Shown: piece by piece, positions 1 through 8,782 of the stretch
Layout of the letters: each line of letters starts with the position of its first letter
Position numbering within the stretch: the stretch's first letter is position 1
Source of the DNA: Micromonospora zingiberis
GTDB taxonomy: Bacteria; Actinomycetota; Actinomycetes; Mycobacteriales; Micromonosporaceae
Reading direction: 5' to 3'
DNA length: 64,000 bases
NCBI RefSeq assembly: GCF_004331455.1
Contig: NZ_SJJR01000003.1
Span: forward strand, 248,001-312,000
Position numbers and translations under genes: made by a program
Notes under the pieces: generated by a model
What the model saw: only the letters and a program-made list of their open reading frames with translations
What the model was told of the DNA's origin: nothing
Database searches by the model: none

Positions 1-2378
1 CGGCGTACCCCGGACTCGAACTGTTCGACCAGGGCCCGGGCGGCGGTCGGGTCGGCGCTGGTGGCGTCGACGGGACCGATCCGGGGCGTGCTCATCGGCA
101 GGCTCGCGCCGGGCACCCGTTGCCGGACCCCGGGTAGCGGGCCGGCCGGGGCGGGTGGGGCGGACGGTGGCGCGAGCTGCCGGACCTGCGGGGCCGAGTC
201 GCTCGGTCCGGCCGGGACCTGGTCGGGAGCGGTGACCGGCGGCGAGCCGGCCGCAGTGGTGGTGGTGGGACTCGTGGCGAAGGCGTCCCAGGAGCCGGAG
301 ACCTCGATGCTCTCGGTGGCCCGGGTCAGCAGCTTGGGATCGAAGCCGGGCAGGGAGGTTGATTCGATCACCGGCCGGGTCGAGCCGGTGACCACCGCCA
401 GCGCGCGTCCGGGCGGCGTCGGACTGCCGCCGGCCGGCCGCCGGATAGCGGGCTGGGGCTCCCGGCCGCCGCCGGGTCGGGACGTCCTGGCGAACGGCAC
501 GACCGCGCCACCGGGCGGCTCGGGCGTACCGACCACCAGGTCGGAGAGCGGCACCAGCACGGTGGCGGTGACGCCGCCTCCTGCGGTAGCGGTGAGCGAG
601 ACGGTCCAACCGTGCCGCCGGGCCAGCCGGCCCACCACGAAGAGTCCGAGCACCTCGGTCGGGGCCAGGTCCAGTCGCTCCCGTCGGGTGAGCCGGGAGT
701 TCTCGTCGGCCAGCCGGGCCTCGGTCATGCCGATACCGTGGTCCGTCACGGAGACCCGCACCCCGTCGCCGGCGAGTTCGCCGCTGACCAGCACGCGGGT
801 GTGTGGTGGGGAGAAGACGGTGGCGTTCTCCATCAACTCGGCCAGCACCAGCAACAGGTCACCGACGACCGCGGGCGCCGCCGCGATTCCCGGGGGGAAC
901 CGGACGTCCACCCGGGTGTAGTCCTCGATCTCGCCGAGCGCCAGGCGGACCACGTCGCCGAGTTGGACCGGCGCCACGTGCGGATCGTCGCCGGTGGCTC
1001 CGGAGAGCACCACCAGGCTGCCCGCGTTACGCCGCAGCCGGCTGGAGATGTGGTCGAGCCGGTACAGGCTCTCCAGCCGCTCCGGGTTGGCCTCCTCCCG
1101 CTCCAGCCGGTCGATCAACGCGAGTTGCCGGCCGACCAGGTTCTGGGTACGCCGGCCGACGTGACCGAACATCTGCGCCACGTTGCGCCGGCTCGCGGCC
1201 TGCCGTTCCACCAGCCGGGCGGCGGTGTCCTGGACCCGTTCGAAGGCGCGGGCCAGGTCACCGATCTCGTCCCGGGCCCGTACGTCGACCGCGTCGAGCC
1301 GGACCGGTTGGGCGGTGTCCGTCTCGTCGTCGGCGACCCTGGTCAACTCGGACTCGGCGACCCGGGCGACCCGGTCGGCGGAGCGGGTGAGCCGGGTCAG
1401 CGGGTTGGCCACCGACCGGCCGATCGTCACGGCGAGCGCGACGACACCGATCAGGACCAGCAGCACCAGCAGGGTGACCCAGTACGCCACGGAGAGGGCC
1501 GCCTCGCGCTCGGCGCGTACCTCCGCGGTGACGTCGGCGATCAGCTTCTTCTCGACGAACTGCCCGAGGGTGATCATCGAGGACATGGCGGGGAAGAGTT
1601 CCTCGGCCGTCAGGTCGGCCAGCGCCCCCACCGGGTCCAGGGCACTCTGCACGAGGAACTCCGGACTGGTCCGGGCGACCACGGCGGCTTGTTCGAGGTT
1701 GACCAGCTCCAACTGGGCGGGCGTGAGCAGGCCGATCACCTGCTGGCTCTCCGTCACGAGGGAGGCGTTGTTCGCCACGAACAGGCTGGCCAGTTGCGGG
1801 TCCGGCGTCGCCGCGAGCAGCACGGTCAGGGCGCCGCCGGTGGAGAGCCCTTCACCCATCCGAAGGATGCCGTCCAGGGCCAGCACCTGCCGGCCCGCCG
1901 AGGACTGGGTGTCCACGTCGTAGGACAGACGCAGCGAGTCGATCAGCGCGATGTGTCGCGGTCCGTACGCACCCAGGATCTGCGCCGGGTCGGCCTGGCC
2001 GGTCAGCGCGGCGGCCCGCACCTCAGCCAGCTGCTTGAGGCCGTCGAGGGCGGTGGACACCTGGCGGGGGAGTTCGGCCCCGAGATCCGCGCGCAGGTCG
2101 ACGATCATGTCGTCCACCTCCGCGATCTCCTGCACCAGCTCACTGCGGTCGGCCTGGCCGAGCAGCAGGCCGAAGGCGAGCATGCGTTCGTGCTGGAGGT
2201 GCTGGAGCAGGCTGCCGACGCGGCTGGCGACGGTGATGGTCGTCTCGATGTCGCCGGCGCGCTGTGCCACCCCGACCCGCTCGGCGACGACCGGCAGGGT
2301 CAGGCCGAACATGCCGATCAGGGGGATGATCACCAGGGCGGTCAGCTTGCCCCGGATCCGAAACCTATCGAGCAGCAT
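1..2378 (-). CDS. NIT-domain membrane sensor histidine kinase (3' end cut by window)
   Basis: About 792 residues are visible and the C-terminus runs off the left edge. TM1 is about residues 12-30. An extracytoplasmic helical nitrate/nitrite-sensing-like (NIT) region spans about 40-285, TM2 is about 298-320, and a HAMP segment follows to about 390. The DHp-like segment has Asp-His at 442-443. The ATPase domain has an N-box ELMENA (514-519) and a G1 box DHGIGM (546-551). A long Pro/Ala-rich tail follows. The layout resembles the kinases of actinobacterial conservons. The ATG is preceded by a GGAGG site and lies 14 bp inside the end of the upstream membrane-sensor gene, so the two are probably translationally coupled. 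The family assignment is firm; the ligand is unknown, and the NIT label does not prove nitrate sensing. Confidence 0.88.
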   Translation of the reverse strand, partial: MLLDRFRIRGKLTALVIIPLIGMFGLTLPVVAERVGVAQRAGDIETTITVASRVGSLLQHLQHERMLAFGLLLGQADRSELVQEIAEVDDMIVDLRADLGAELPRQVSTALDGLKQLAEVRAAALTGQADPAQILGAYGPRHIALIDSLRLSYDVDTQSSAGRQVLALDGILRMGEGLSTGGALTVLLAATPDPQLASLFVANNASLVTESQQVIGLLTPAQLELVNLEQAAVVARTSPEFLVQSALDPVGALADLTAEELFPAMSSMITLGQFVEKKLIADVTAEVRAEREAALSVAYWVTLLVLLVLIGVVALAVTIGRSVANPLTRLTRSADRVARVAESELTRVADDETDTAQPVRLDAVDVRARDEIGDLARAFERVQDTAARLVERQAASRRNVAQMFGHVGRRTQNLVGRQLALIDRLEREEANPERLESLYRLDHISSRLRRNAGSLVVLSGATGDDPHVAPVQLGDVVRLALGEIEDYTRVDVRFPPGIAAAPAVVGDLLLVLAELMENATVFSPPHTRVLVSGELAGDGVRVSVTDHGIGMTEARLADENSRLTRRERLDLAPTEVLGLFVVGRLARRHGWTVSLTATAGGGVTATVLVPLSDLVVGTPEPPGGAVVPFARTSRPGGGREPQPAIRRPAGGSPTPPGRALAVVTGSTRPVIESTSLPGFDPKLLTRATESIEVSGSWDAFATSPTTTTAAGSPPVTAPDQVPAGPSDSAPQVRQLAPPSAPPAPAGPLPGVRQRVPGASLPMSTPRIGPVDATSADPTAARALVEQFESGVR

Positions 2379-3555
2379 CGAACGGCCTCCACCGGTCCGG
2401 CTCGCGCCCCTGGCCGGCCGCTTGCAGAGCCGGCAGTTGCTCGTTCGTCGGGCGGTCCGGGGTCGGCTCCAACCGGCCGGTTGGTGGCGTCGGCTCAGGC
2501 TTGGCGCTGGTGGGTGACTCGCCCGCGCCGCCGGGGACGCCGGCCCGGCGAGGGAACAACCAGCCGCTCGCGGCGAGCAGGGTCAGCAGCAGTCCCACGG
2601 TCGCGCCCGCGCCGAGAATGCGCAGGTTCTCGCGATCCAGCTGGTCGATCCGATCCAGCAGCAGTCGGTCGATCTCGTCGAGGATGACCGGCTGGAGCTG
2701 GATGGCAGCTTCCTGGGCCTGTTCCCGAGCCGTGGCGAGCCGAGCCGCATCCACCGTGTCCGTCCCGCTGGCCGGCTGGGCCGCGGCGGCCATCGCCCCG
2801 ACCGCCTGCTGGTAGACGTCGAAGGGGGCGAGCACGCTTGCGCCCAGCTCGGTGCTTGTCGAGCTGTCCACCGCCGACTGGAGGTTGTTCACCAGGTCGT
2901 TGGCGGGTTGCAGGGCGGCGAACCGGAGGGTGGACAGCTCGCCGAGAGAGCGTGCCCGGTCGGCGGCGGGCCGACGCTCGATCAACACCGCCATGTCGGC
3001 GAGCCGGCCGGCCGCCACCATGGCCTCCGGCATCTCCTCGCCCACGCCGTCCTGAAGGAAGTACGAGTCGGCACCGGAGTCGCGGATCAGGCCGGAGGTC
3101 TCGCGTACCTTGCCGTGCAGGGACAGCAGCAGGTCGGTGACCTCGCCGTACGCGGAGAAGGCGGCTTCCGGGTTCGTCAGCGACCGCTCGGGCAGTGCCT
3201 CCAACTTGGCGCGCAGGCCAGCCCACCGCTCACTGGTGCTCAGCTCCCCGCCGATGCGGGCATCGACGGCTGCGGCGCTCTCTACCGCCTGGTCGAGGCG
3301 TTCCCGTGGTGCTGGCTGGCCGGTGACGGCGGCGCTCTGCGCGTCCACGAGTGCCTCGGTGACCGGGCCGAGGGCCCGGATGTACTCGACGCCGAGTCGT
3401 TCCCGTTCGAGAACCTCCCGGTCGGCGTCCACGCCCCGATAGGCCTGTACGACGAGGAACGCCACCGGCAGCAGGAGCGCGGTGGCGAGAAACAGGGGCA
3501 AGAGTCGACCCGGTGTCCGGGGCCGACGACGGACCCGCGACGCGGGAGCGGTCAT
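2365..3555 (-). CDS. Two-TM helical-bundle membrane sensor protein without an output domain
   Basis: 396 residues. An Arg-rich N-terminus precedes TM1 (about 17-38). A long all-helical extracytoplasmic region contains a DSYFLQDG motif, similar to the SYYL-type motif of four-helix-bundle sensors. TM2 is about 313-333, and a 60-residue Pro/Glu-rich cytoplasmic tail follows. There is no HAMP, kinase or chemotaxis signalling domain. The ATG at 3555 is chosen because GAGGAGACC lies just upstream; the longer open frame has no such signal. The gene ends 14 bp inside the start of the NIT kinase, so it probably acts as a partner or ligand-presenting subunit for that kinase. The function is inferred from structure and context only. 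Confidence 0.8.
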   Translation of the reverse strand: MTAPASRVRRRPRTPGRLLPLFLATALLLPVAFLVVQAYRGVDADREVLERERLGVEYIRALGPVTEALVDAQSAAVTGQPAPRERLDQAVESAAAVDARIGGELSTSERWAGLRAKLEALPERSLTNPEAAFSAYGEVTDLLLSLHGKVRETSGLIRDSGADSYFLQDGVGEEMPEAMVAAGRLADMAVLIERRPAADRARSLGELSTLRFAALQPANDLVNNLQSAVDSSTSTELGASVLAPFDVYQQAVGAMAAAAQPASGTDTVDAARLATAREQAQEAAIQLQPVILDEIDRLLLDRIDQLDRENLRILGAGATVGLLLTLLAASGWLFPRRAGVPGGAGESPTSAKPEPTPPTGRLEPTPDRPTNEQLPALQAAGQGREPDRWRPFDAAR

Positions 3556-3918
3556 GGTGGTCTCCTCGGCGGTTGCGCAGCTTCGGGGCGGCGTGAGGAG
3601 CCGGTCCCGTGCGCCGGACCGGAAAACTAACCGAAGCGCGATGAGCTGGTAGCTGTCAGCGCCGGTCAGTTTTGCGTCACTTGCAGCGGGGTGACCCTGG
3701 ACGATCGAAGAGGGCACGTTCAGTGCCTTTCGCGGGTCGAAAAGGGAGTGAAGCCCCATTGTGGATGGAAGACAAGAATTTTCAAGATATGAAATCCCTG
3801 TGGGGTGCGTCGATGGACGATGTGCGCATGACTGCTTTGGACTGCCAATCGGCTGGTCAGGATGGACGTACGGCGGATCTCAGGTAATACACAGGTTCCG
3901 GGCCGTACCGTGTGCCGA
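3556..3918. other. Divergent intergenic region between sensor genes and ABC operon
   Basis: No convincing gene is seen in this 363-bp stretch. It must carry promoters for both directions. A conspicuously A/T-rich patch for this genome lies at about 3760-3820 and is the likeliest promoter or operator zone. I could not fix a confident -35/-10 pair. Confidence 0.4.
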
Positions 3919-6783
3919 ATGAGATCGCCGTTCTCGGCCGCGCGGCTGCGCCGTGCCCTGCCCTCCGGTCGTCGGGCTGTCGCCGCAGCGGTGGCCGTCG
4001 TCCTGCTGGCGGCCGTCGTGGTCTGGGCCGTCTGGCCGGACCGACCGGGTTTCCGCACCGAGTCCGCGCTGCTCACCGTCGCGTCCGGACCGGGCGGCAA
4101 CGAGCCGGTCGACCTGGACACCACCCTGTACCTCCCAAGTGACGCCGCCGCCGACCGGAAGGTGCCGGCGGTGCTGCTCGCCCACGGCTTCGGCGGCACC
4201 AAGAACTCGGTCCGCACCGACGCCGAGGACCTGGCCGCCCGGGGTTACGCGGTGCTGACCTGGACCGCCCGGGGCTTCGGTCGCAGCGGCGGCCAGATCC
4301 ACCTGGACAGCCCCGACCACGAGGTACGCGACGCGCAACGCCTGCTGGACTGGCTGGCGGCGCGGCCGGAGATCCGCACCGACGGCGACGGCGACCCCCG
4401 GGTGGGCGTGGTCGGCGGCTCCTACGGCGGTGCCCTGGCGCTGCTGCTGGCCGCACAGGACCAGCGGGTGGACGCGATCGTCCCGATGATCACCTGGAAC
4501 GACCTGTCCCGTTCCTTCCTGCCGGAGAGCACCGGCGGCGAGCCGACCGGGGGAGTGTTCAAGTCCGGCTGGGCCGGCATCTTCTTCGGCGGCGGCGGGA
4601 GCGTGGGCTCCGGTCCGGCGGGGATCTCCGGTAGCACCGCGGAGGCCCCCGAGGGCGCTCCGGCCCCCGGCCCGCCCAGCCCGGCACCGGGGCAGGGGCC
4701 CGGCACCGCGCCGGGTGCCCCGACCACCGGCGCGATTCCGGATCCGTCCTGTGGCCGGTTCGCCCCCGACGTGTGCGCCGCGTACCTGCGCATCGCCGCC
4801 ACCGGCCAGGCCGATCAGGCCGCCGTGGACCTGCTGCGCCGCTCCAGCCCGGCCCGGGTGCTGGACCAAATCAAGGCGCCCACCCTGCTGGTGCAGGGCG
4901 CGGCGGACACCCTCTTCCCGCTCGGCGAGGCCGACGCCAACGCCCGGGGCATCGCCGCGAACGGCACCCCGGTCCGGGTGGCCTGGTTCACCGGTGGTCA
5001 CGACGGCGGGGCGGGTCCGCGTTCCGACTCCGACCGGGTGAAGTTCCTGACCGCGCAGTGGCTCGACCACTACGTCGCGGAGACCGCCGCCGCCCCCGGC
5101 GACACCTTCACCTTCTCCCGCATCGCCGGCTTCGACGCGATGGACCGTGGGCTGGTGGCCACCGGCTACCGGACCGCCGACTATCCGGGCCTGAACGGGG
5201 AGTCCCGACAGGAGGTGGCGGTCGCCGGGCCGGCCCAGCCGGTGGCGAACCCGCCCGCCGGCAACCCGGCGGCGATCTCCTCGGTGCCCTTCGCCGGCTC
5301 GTTGAGTTCACTGCTCAGTGGTGTGGCCGGCGACATACCGGGGCAGCACGCCCGGTTCGAGTCCGAACCCCTGGCCGAGGCCGTCGACGTGGTCGGGGCG
5401 CCCACCGTGCAGATCCGCGCGGCGTCGGCGAGCGGCGAGGCGGTCCTCTTCGCCAAGCTCTACGACGTCAACCCGGAAGGGGCGGCCACGCTGCCCAGCG
5501 GGCTGATCGCCCCGATCCGGCTGACCGGCCTGCCGACCGACATCAACGACGCCGCACCGGTCACCGTCACCCTGCCGGCGATCGTCCACCGGATCGAGGG
5601 CGGCCATCGCCTCCGCCTGGTCCTGGCCACCTCGGACCAGGCGTACACCACCCCGGTCGAGCCGACCGTCTACCAGGTCGCGGCCTCCGGCCCGGTGAGC
5701 CTGCCCACGGTCGCCGCCGACCCGATCCCGACCGAGGCGGTGCTCTGGCGCTGGATCCTGGCCGGGCTGCTCACCGCGATCGTGCTCGGGCTCGTCGTGC
5801 TCGTGGCCGTCCTGCGCCTGCGGCACCGCCGCCAGGACACCTCCGTCCACCCGGAGTACGCGGGCACCCCGCTGGCCGTGCGCCATCTGCGCAAGGAGTA
5901 CGCCGACGGCTTCGTCGCCGTCTCCGAGGTGGACTTCGAGGTGCACCCCGGTCAGGTGGTCGGCCTGCTCGGGCCCAACGGTGCCGGTAAGACCACCACC
6001 CTGCGGGTGCTGATGGGGCTGACCCAGCCGACCGCCGGGGAGATCTACGTCTTCGGGCACCGGCTGGTCCCCGGCTCGCCGGTGCTGTCGCGGATCGGCG
6101 CGCTGGTCGAGGGCCCCGGCTTCCTGCCGCACCTGTCCGGCCTGGAGAACCTGCGGGCGTACTGGCGGGCGACCGGTCGGCCGCTCGCCGACGCGCACTT
6201 CGATCAGGCGCTGGAGATCGCCGGGCTCGGCTCGTCGGTGCACCGCAAGGTACGCAAGTACAGCCACGGCATGCGCCAGCGGTTGGCCATCGCCCAGGCC
6301 ATGCTCGGCCTGCCCGAGCTGCTGGTGCTCGACGAGCCCACCGACGGGTTGGATCCGCCGCAGATCGCCGAGATGCGCCGGGTGCTCCAGCGTTACGCCA
6401 CCGACGGTCGGGCGGTGCTGGTCTCCAGTCACCTGCTCGCCGAGGTGGAGCAGACCTGCACCCACGCGGTGGTGGTCAACAAGGGCCGGATCGTGGCCTC
6501 CGGGCCGGTCGAGGAGATCGTCGGCGACTCGCCCAGCGTGCTGTTCGAGGTGGGCGACCCGACGGCGGCCCGCAGCGTGCTCGACCGCCTCGGCGGGGTA
6601 CGCGTGCTCGACGACGCCGACGGGCACCTGGTGGTCGACACCAACGGCACCGCCCGCAGCGAGGTGGTGGCCGAGCTGGTCCGGGCCGGGATCGCAGTGG
6701 ACCGGGTGGTGCCTCGGCGCCGCCTGGAGGACGCCTTCCTCGCCCTGGTGGGCGAGAACTCTCGGGGAAGCGGGGACCGGTGA
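3919..6783 (+). CDS. Fusion: extracytoplasmic CocE/X-Pro-peptidase-like hydrolase + TM + ABC transporter ATPase
   Basis: 954 residues from the ATG at 3919; an in-frame ATG at 3862 would add 19. TM1 is about residues 20-39. An alpha/beta hydrolase of the S15/CocE type follows, with nucleophile Ser168 in GGSYGG, Asp330 in GAAD and His361 in GGHDGG. It is interrupted by a Pro/Gly-rich insert (about 235-275). A PepX_C-like beta domain (about 450-590) leads to TM2 (about 608-635). From about 650 there is an ABC ATPase: Walker A GPNGAGKTT, signature YSHGMRQR, Walker B LLVLDEP. This topology puts the hydrolase outside and the ATPase inside. The stop overlaps the permease ATG (ATGA). All key residues of both halves are present. 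The substrate is unknown; coupling of export to hydrolysis is inference. Confidence 0.9.
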   Translation: MRSPFSAARLRRALPSGRRAVAAAVAVVLLAAVVVWAVWPDRPGFRTESALLTVASGPGGNEPVDLDTTLYLPSDAAADRKVPAVLLAHGFGGTKNSVRTDAEDLAARGYAVLTWTARGFGRSGGQIHLDSPDHEVRDAQRLLDWLAARPEIRTDGDGDPRVGVVGGSYGGALALLLAAQDQRVDAIVPMITWNDLSRSFLPESTGGEPTGGVFKSGWAGIFFGGGGSVGSGPAGISGSTAEAPEGAPAPGPPSPAPGQGPGTAPGAPTTGAIPDPSCGRFAPDVCAAYLRIAATGQADQAAVDLLRRSSPARVLDQIKAPTLLVQGAADTLFPLGEADANARGIAANGTPVRVAWFTGGHDGGAGPRSDSDRVKFLTAQWLDHYVAETAAAPGDTFTFSRIAGFDAMDRGLVATGYRTADYPGLNGESRQEVAVAGPAQPVANPPAGNPAAISSVPFAGSLSSLLSGVAGDIPGQHARFESEPLAEAVDVVGAPTVQIRAASASGEAVLFAKLYDVNPEGAATLPSGLIAPIRLTGLPTDINDAAPVTVTLPAIVHRIEGGHRLRLVLATSDQAYTTPVEPTVYQVAASGPVSLPTVAADPIPTEAVLWRWILAGLLTAIVLGLVVLVAVLRLRHRRQDTSVHPEYAGTPLAVRHLRKEYADGFVAVSEVDFEVHPGQVVGLLGPNGAGKTTTLRVLMGLTQPTAGEIYVFGHRLVPGSPVLSRIGALVEGPGFLPHLSGLENLRAYWRATGRPLADAHFDQALEIAGLGSSVHRKVRKYSHGMRQRLAIAQAMLGLPELLVLDEPTDGLDPPQIAEMRRVLQRYATDGRAVLVSSHLLAEVEQTCTHAVVVNKGRIVASGPVEEIVGDSPSVLFEVGDPTAARSVLDRLGGVRVLDDADGHLVVDTNGTARSEVVAELVRAGIAVDRVVPRRRLEDAFLALVGENSRGSGDR

Positions 6784-7709
6784 TGGCGGGATCGACTGTC
6801 GATGCCACGCACGGCGGGGACGAGCCAACGCAGTCCGGCGCGGCGATCGGGGTGGCGCCCTCGGGTGCGGGGGCGGGCTACCGGGCGTCCCGTACGTTGC
6901 CGTTCGCGGCGGAGTTCCGGCGGCAGGCGTCGCGCCGGCGGACCCAGCTGGCGCTCGGCTTCATGGTGCTGCTGCCCCTGATCATCCTGATCGCCTTCCA
7001 GTTCGACACGGGCGACGACGACAACGGCCGGGGTGAGTTCGGCAGCCTGGTCTCCTTCGCCACCTCCGGCGGGCTGAACTTCACCCTGTTCACCATCTTC
7101 GTCTCGGCCTCGTTCCTGCTGGTCGTGGTGGTGGCGCTGTTCTGCGGCGACACGGTGGCCAGCGAGGCGAGCTGGGGCAGTCTGCGCTACCTGTTGGCGA
7201 TCCCGGTGCCCCGGGCCCGACTGCTGGCGATCAAGCTGCTCGTCGCGCTCACCTACTCGGCGTTGGCGTTGCTGCTGCTCGCCGGCACGGCCCTGCTCAT
7301 CGGCACCCTCCGGTACGGCTGGTCGCCGCTGCGCAGCACGGTCGCCGCCCAACTGGAGCCGGGTGAGGGGCTGCTGCGGCTGCTCGCCGTCCTCGGCTAC
7401 CTCGCGGTGGTCCTGCTGGTGGTCGCCGGCCTGGCCTTCCTGCTCTCGGTGATCACGGACGCGGCGCTGGGCGCGGTGGGTGGCGCGGTGCTGCTGTGGA
7501 TCCTGTCCAGCATCCTGGATCAGATCACCGCGCTGGGCGCGATCCGGTCGTTCCTGCCCACCCACTACAGCACCGCCTGGCTGGGGCTGCTCTCCACGCC
7601 GGTGCAGACCGACGACATCGTGCGCGGCGCCGTCTCCGCGATCTGCTACGCCACCCTCTTCTGGGGTCTGGCCTTCTGGCGCTTCACCCGCAAGGACGTC
7701 GTCTCGTAA
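6783..7709 (+). CDS. ABC-2 type transporter permease
   Basis: 308 residues with a short Gly/Ala-rich cytoplasmic N-terminus and about six TM helices from about residue 55. This is the usual plan of ABC-2 permeases that pair with an ABCA/drug-type ATPase. The ATG overlaps the stop of the upstream hydrolase-ATPase gene by 4 bp, so the two should be made in fixed ratio and form one exporter. A strong intrinsic terminator follows at 7724. Substrate unknown. Confidence 0.88.
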   Translation: MAGSTVDATHGGDEPTQSGAAIGVAPSGAGAGYRASRTLPFAAEFRRQASRRRTQLALGFMVLLPLIILIAFQFDTGDDDNGRGEFGSLVSFATSGGLNFTLFTIFVSASFLLVVVVALFCGDTVASEASWGSLRYLLAIPVPRARLLAIKLLVALTYSALALLLLAGTALLIGTLRYGWSPLRSTVAAQLEPGEGLLRLLAVLGYLAVVLLVVAGLAFLLSVITDAALGAVGGAVLLWILSSILDQITALGAIRSFLPTHYSTAWLGLLSTPVQTDDIVRGAVSAICYATLFWGLAFWRFTRKDVVS

Positions 7710-7723
7710 GCCCGCTCCGACCG

Positions 7724-7769
7724 ATCTTGGTACGAACCTGCCTTTCCGGGGGCAGGTTCGTACCAAGAT
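7724..7769 (+). terminator. 19-bp perfect hairpin plus T-rich tail; copy 1 of the GATCTTGGTACGA palindrome
   Basis: The arms at 7724-7742 and 7751-7769 are perfectly complementary, with an 8-nt loop, and are followed by TTTTGTTTT. It ends the ABC operon. The outer stem ATCTTGGTACGA recurs near 14594 and 45779, so this is also a member of a dispersed palindrome family. Confidence 0.88.
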
Positions 7770-7912
7770 TTTGTTTTGCCCGGCATCGGGCCGGGTGGAC
7801 GGCCTATTGATGGGGGTCGCGGTGTGGGTGAGGTGTCGTTGGCTGGCGGGGGAATCGGGATTGCGGGGCTGGTGAGAGGGGCGGTTGGAAGTTTCTGCCG
7901 GTAGCATGAGCT

Positions 7913-7926
7913 TGGGAGCGTTCCCA
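7913..7926. promoter_or_regulatory. LacI-family (CebR-like) operator upstream of the doxX-type gene
   Basis: TGGGAGCGTTCCCA differs at one base from the 14-bp palindrome TGGGAGCGCTCCCA known for actinobacterial CebR/BglR-type sugar repressors. It lies 81 bp before the DoxX-family start, a plausible promoter position. No LacI-family gene is in the window, so the regulator is not identified. Confidence 0.5.
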
Positions 7927-8006
7927 CAGGGAGAGATTGCATCGACAACTATCTATAGCGTCTCGCATTCTGGATGCCACCACCAATCGGCAATGGAGGT
8001 ATCGGA

Positions 8007-8456
8007 ATGCGTATCGACCGGTTCGGCGGGCCGGCCATGTCCCTCTTCCGCATGGTGATCGGCCTGCTGTTTCTCTGTCATGGACTGGCGTCGCTGTTCG
8101 GCGTCTTCGGCGGTAACCGGGGCAGCGGTGAACCAGTGCCGCTCGGCCAGTGGCCGGGCTGGTGGGCCGCGCTGATCCAGGCGGCCTGCGGCGCCCTGGT
8201 GCTGCTCGGCCTCTTCACCCGTCCCGCCGCGCTGCTGGCCTCGGGCTCGATGGCGTACGCGTACTTCGTGGTCCACCAGCCCGAGGCGCTGCTGCCGCTG
8301 CGCAACCACGGTGAGCTGTCCGTGCTGTTCTGCTGGTCGTTCCTGCTGATCGCGGTGCTCGGCCCCGGCAACTGGGCGCTGGACAACCTGCGGCGGCAAC
8401 GCGGCGTCGCGGCGGTCGACCTCGAAGCGGGCGAACGCCGCTCCGTGCCGGCCTGA
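8007..8456 (+). CDS. DoxX family small membrane protein
   Basis: 149 residues, four predicted TM helices and a short charged tail. The LFRMVIGLLFLCHG start is typical of DoxX/DoxD-like proteins. The ATG has a clear GGAGG 9 bp upstream. DoxX proteins are often linked to redox or thiol homeostasis, but no partner (sodA, sseA) is adjacent here. A CebR-like operator lies upstream. The gene appears monocistronic. Confidence 0.85.
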   Translation: MRIDRFGGPAMSLFRMVIGLLFLCHGLASLFGVFGGNRGSGEPVPLGQWPGWWAALIQAACGALVLLGLFTRPAALLASGSMAYAYFVVHQPEALLPLRNHGELSVLFCWSFLLIAVLGPGNWALDNLRRQRGVAAVDLEAGERRSVPA

Positions 8457-8486
8457 TCGCCCCGGCGTCAGCCGGGATCATGCTCA

Positions 8487-8537
8487 GTCCTGGATCAGGT
8501 GGCGATCCGGTGGCGCTGATGCCACGTGATCCAGGAC
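8487..8537. terminator. 17-bp interrupted palindrome between doxX-type gene and thrC leader
   Basis: The arms at 8487-8503 and 8521-8537 match at 16 of 17 positions around a 17-nt loop. There is no T-run. It probably separates the DoxX transcript from the thrC leader. Confidence 0.5.
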
Positions 8538-8614
8538 CGGGCGTGCACCCCGGGGACCTCGGCGATGTCGCTCACAAGCTGAGATCGATAGGAGACGAGC
8601 GCGGCGCGATTGCC

Positions 8615-8620
8615 TAGAAT
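8615..8620 (+). promoter_or_regulatory. Candidate -10 box for the thrC leader transcript
   Basis: TAGAAT is a good actinobacterial -10 hexamer, and it sits about 20 bp before the 5' side of the riboswitch P1 stem, as expected for a leader transcript. No clear -35 is seen. Confidence 0.4.
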
Positions 8621-8637
8621 CGGCAGCACAACTGCAT

Positions 8638-8774
8638 ACCTCATCCAGAGGGGCTGAGGGATACGGCCCGACGACGCCCCGGCAACCACCCCGCGCGCTC
8701 ACCGTTGAGCGTCCGGCGGGGCAGGTGCCAATTCCGTCCCCGCCGCAGGGTGCGATGCGGGGAAAGATGAGAGG
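8638..8774 (+). ncRNA. SAM riboswitch (S-box/SAM-I type) in the thrC leader
   Basis: The conserved core is readable: GAGGGATACGGCCCGACGA, then CCCCGGCAACC, then GGTGCCAATTCCG, then GGAAAGATGAG. Stem P1 pairs CTCATC (8640-8645) with GATGAG (8766-8771). The presumed Shine-Dalgarno GAGAGG (8769-8774) overlaps the 3' strand of P1, and no U-tailed terminator is visible. SAM binding would therefore be expected to hide the ribosome site of thrC. The class follows from the known S-box consensus; the translational mechanism is inference. Confidence 0.9.
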
Positions 8775-8782
8775 ACCTCGAC

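Noticed and set aside
612..2687. A 691-residue plus-strand frame opposite the NIT kinase
   Set aside because: Shadow of the kinase; Gln/Arg/Gly/His-rich without recognisable fold.
3862..3918. Upstream ATG as the start of the hydrolase-ABC fusion
   Set aside because: No usable ribosome site; the added 19 residues do not look like part of the signal-anchor, so 3919 is preferred, though not proven.
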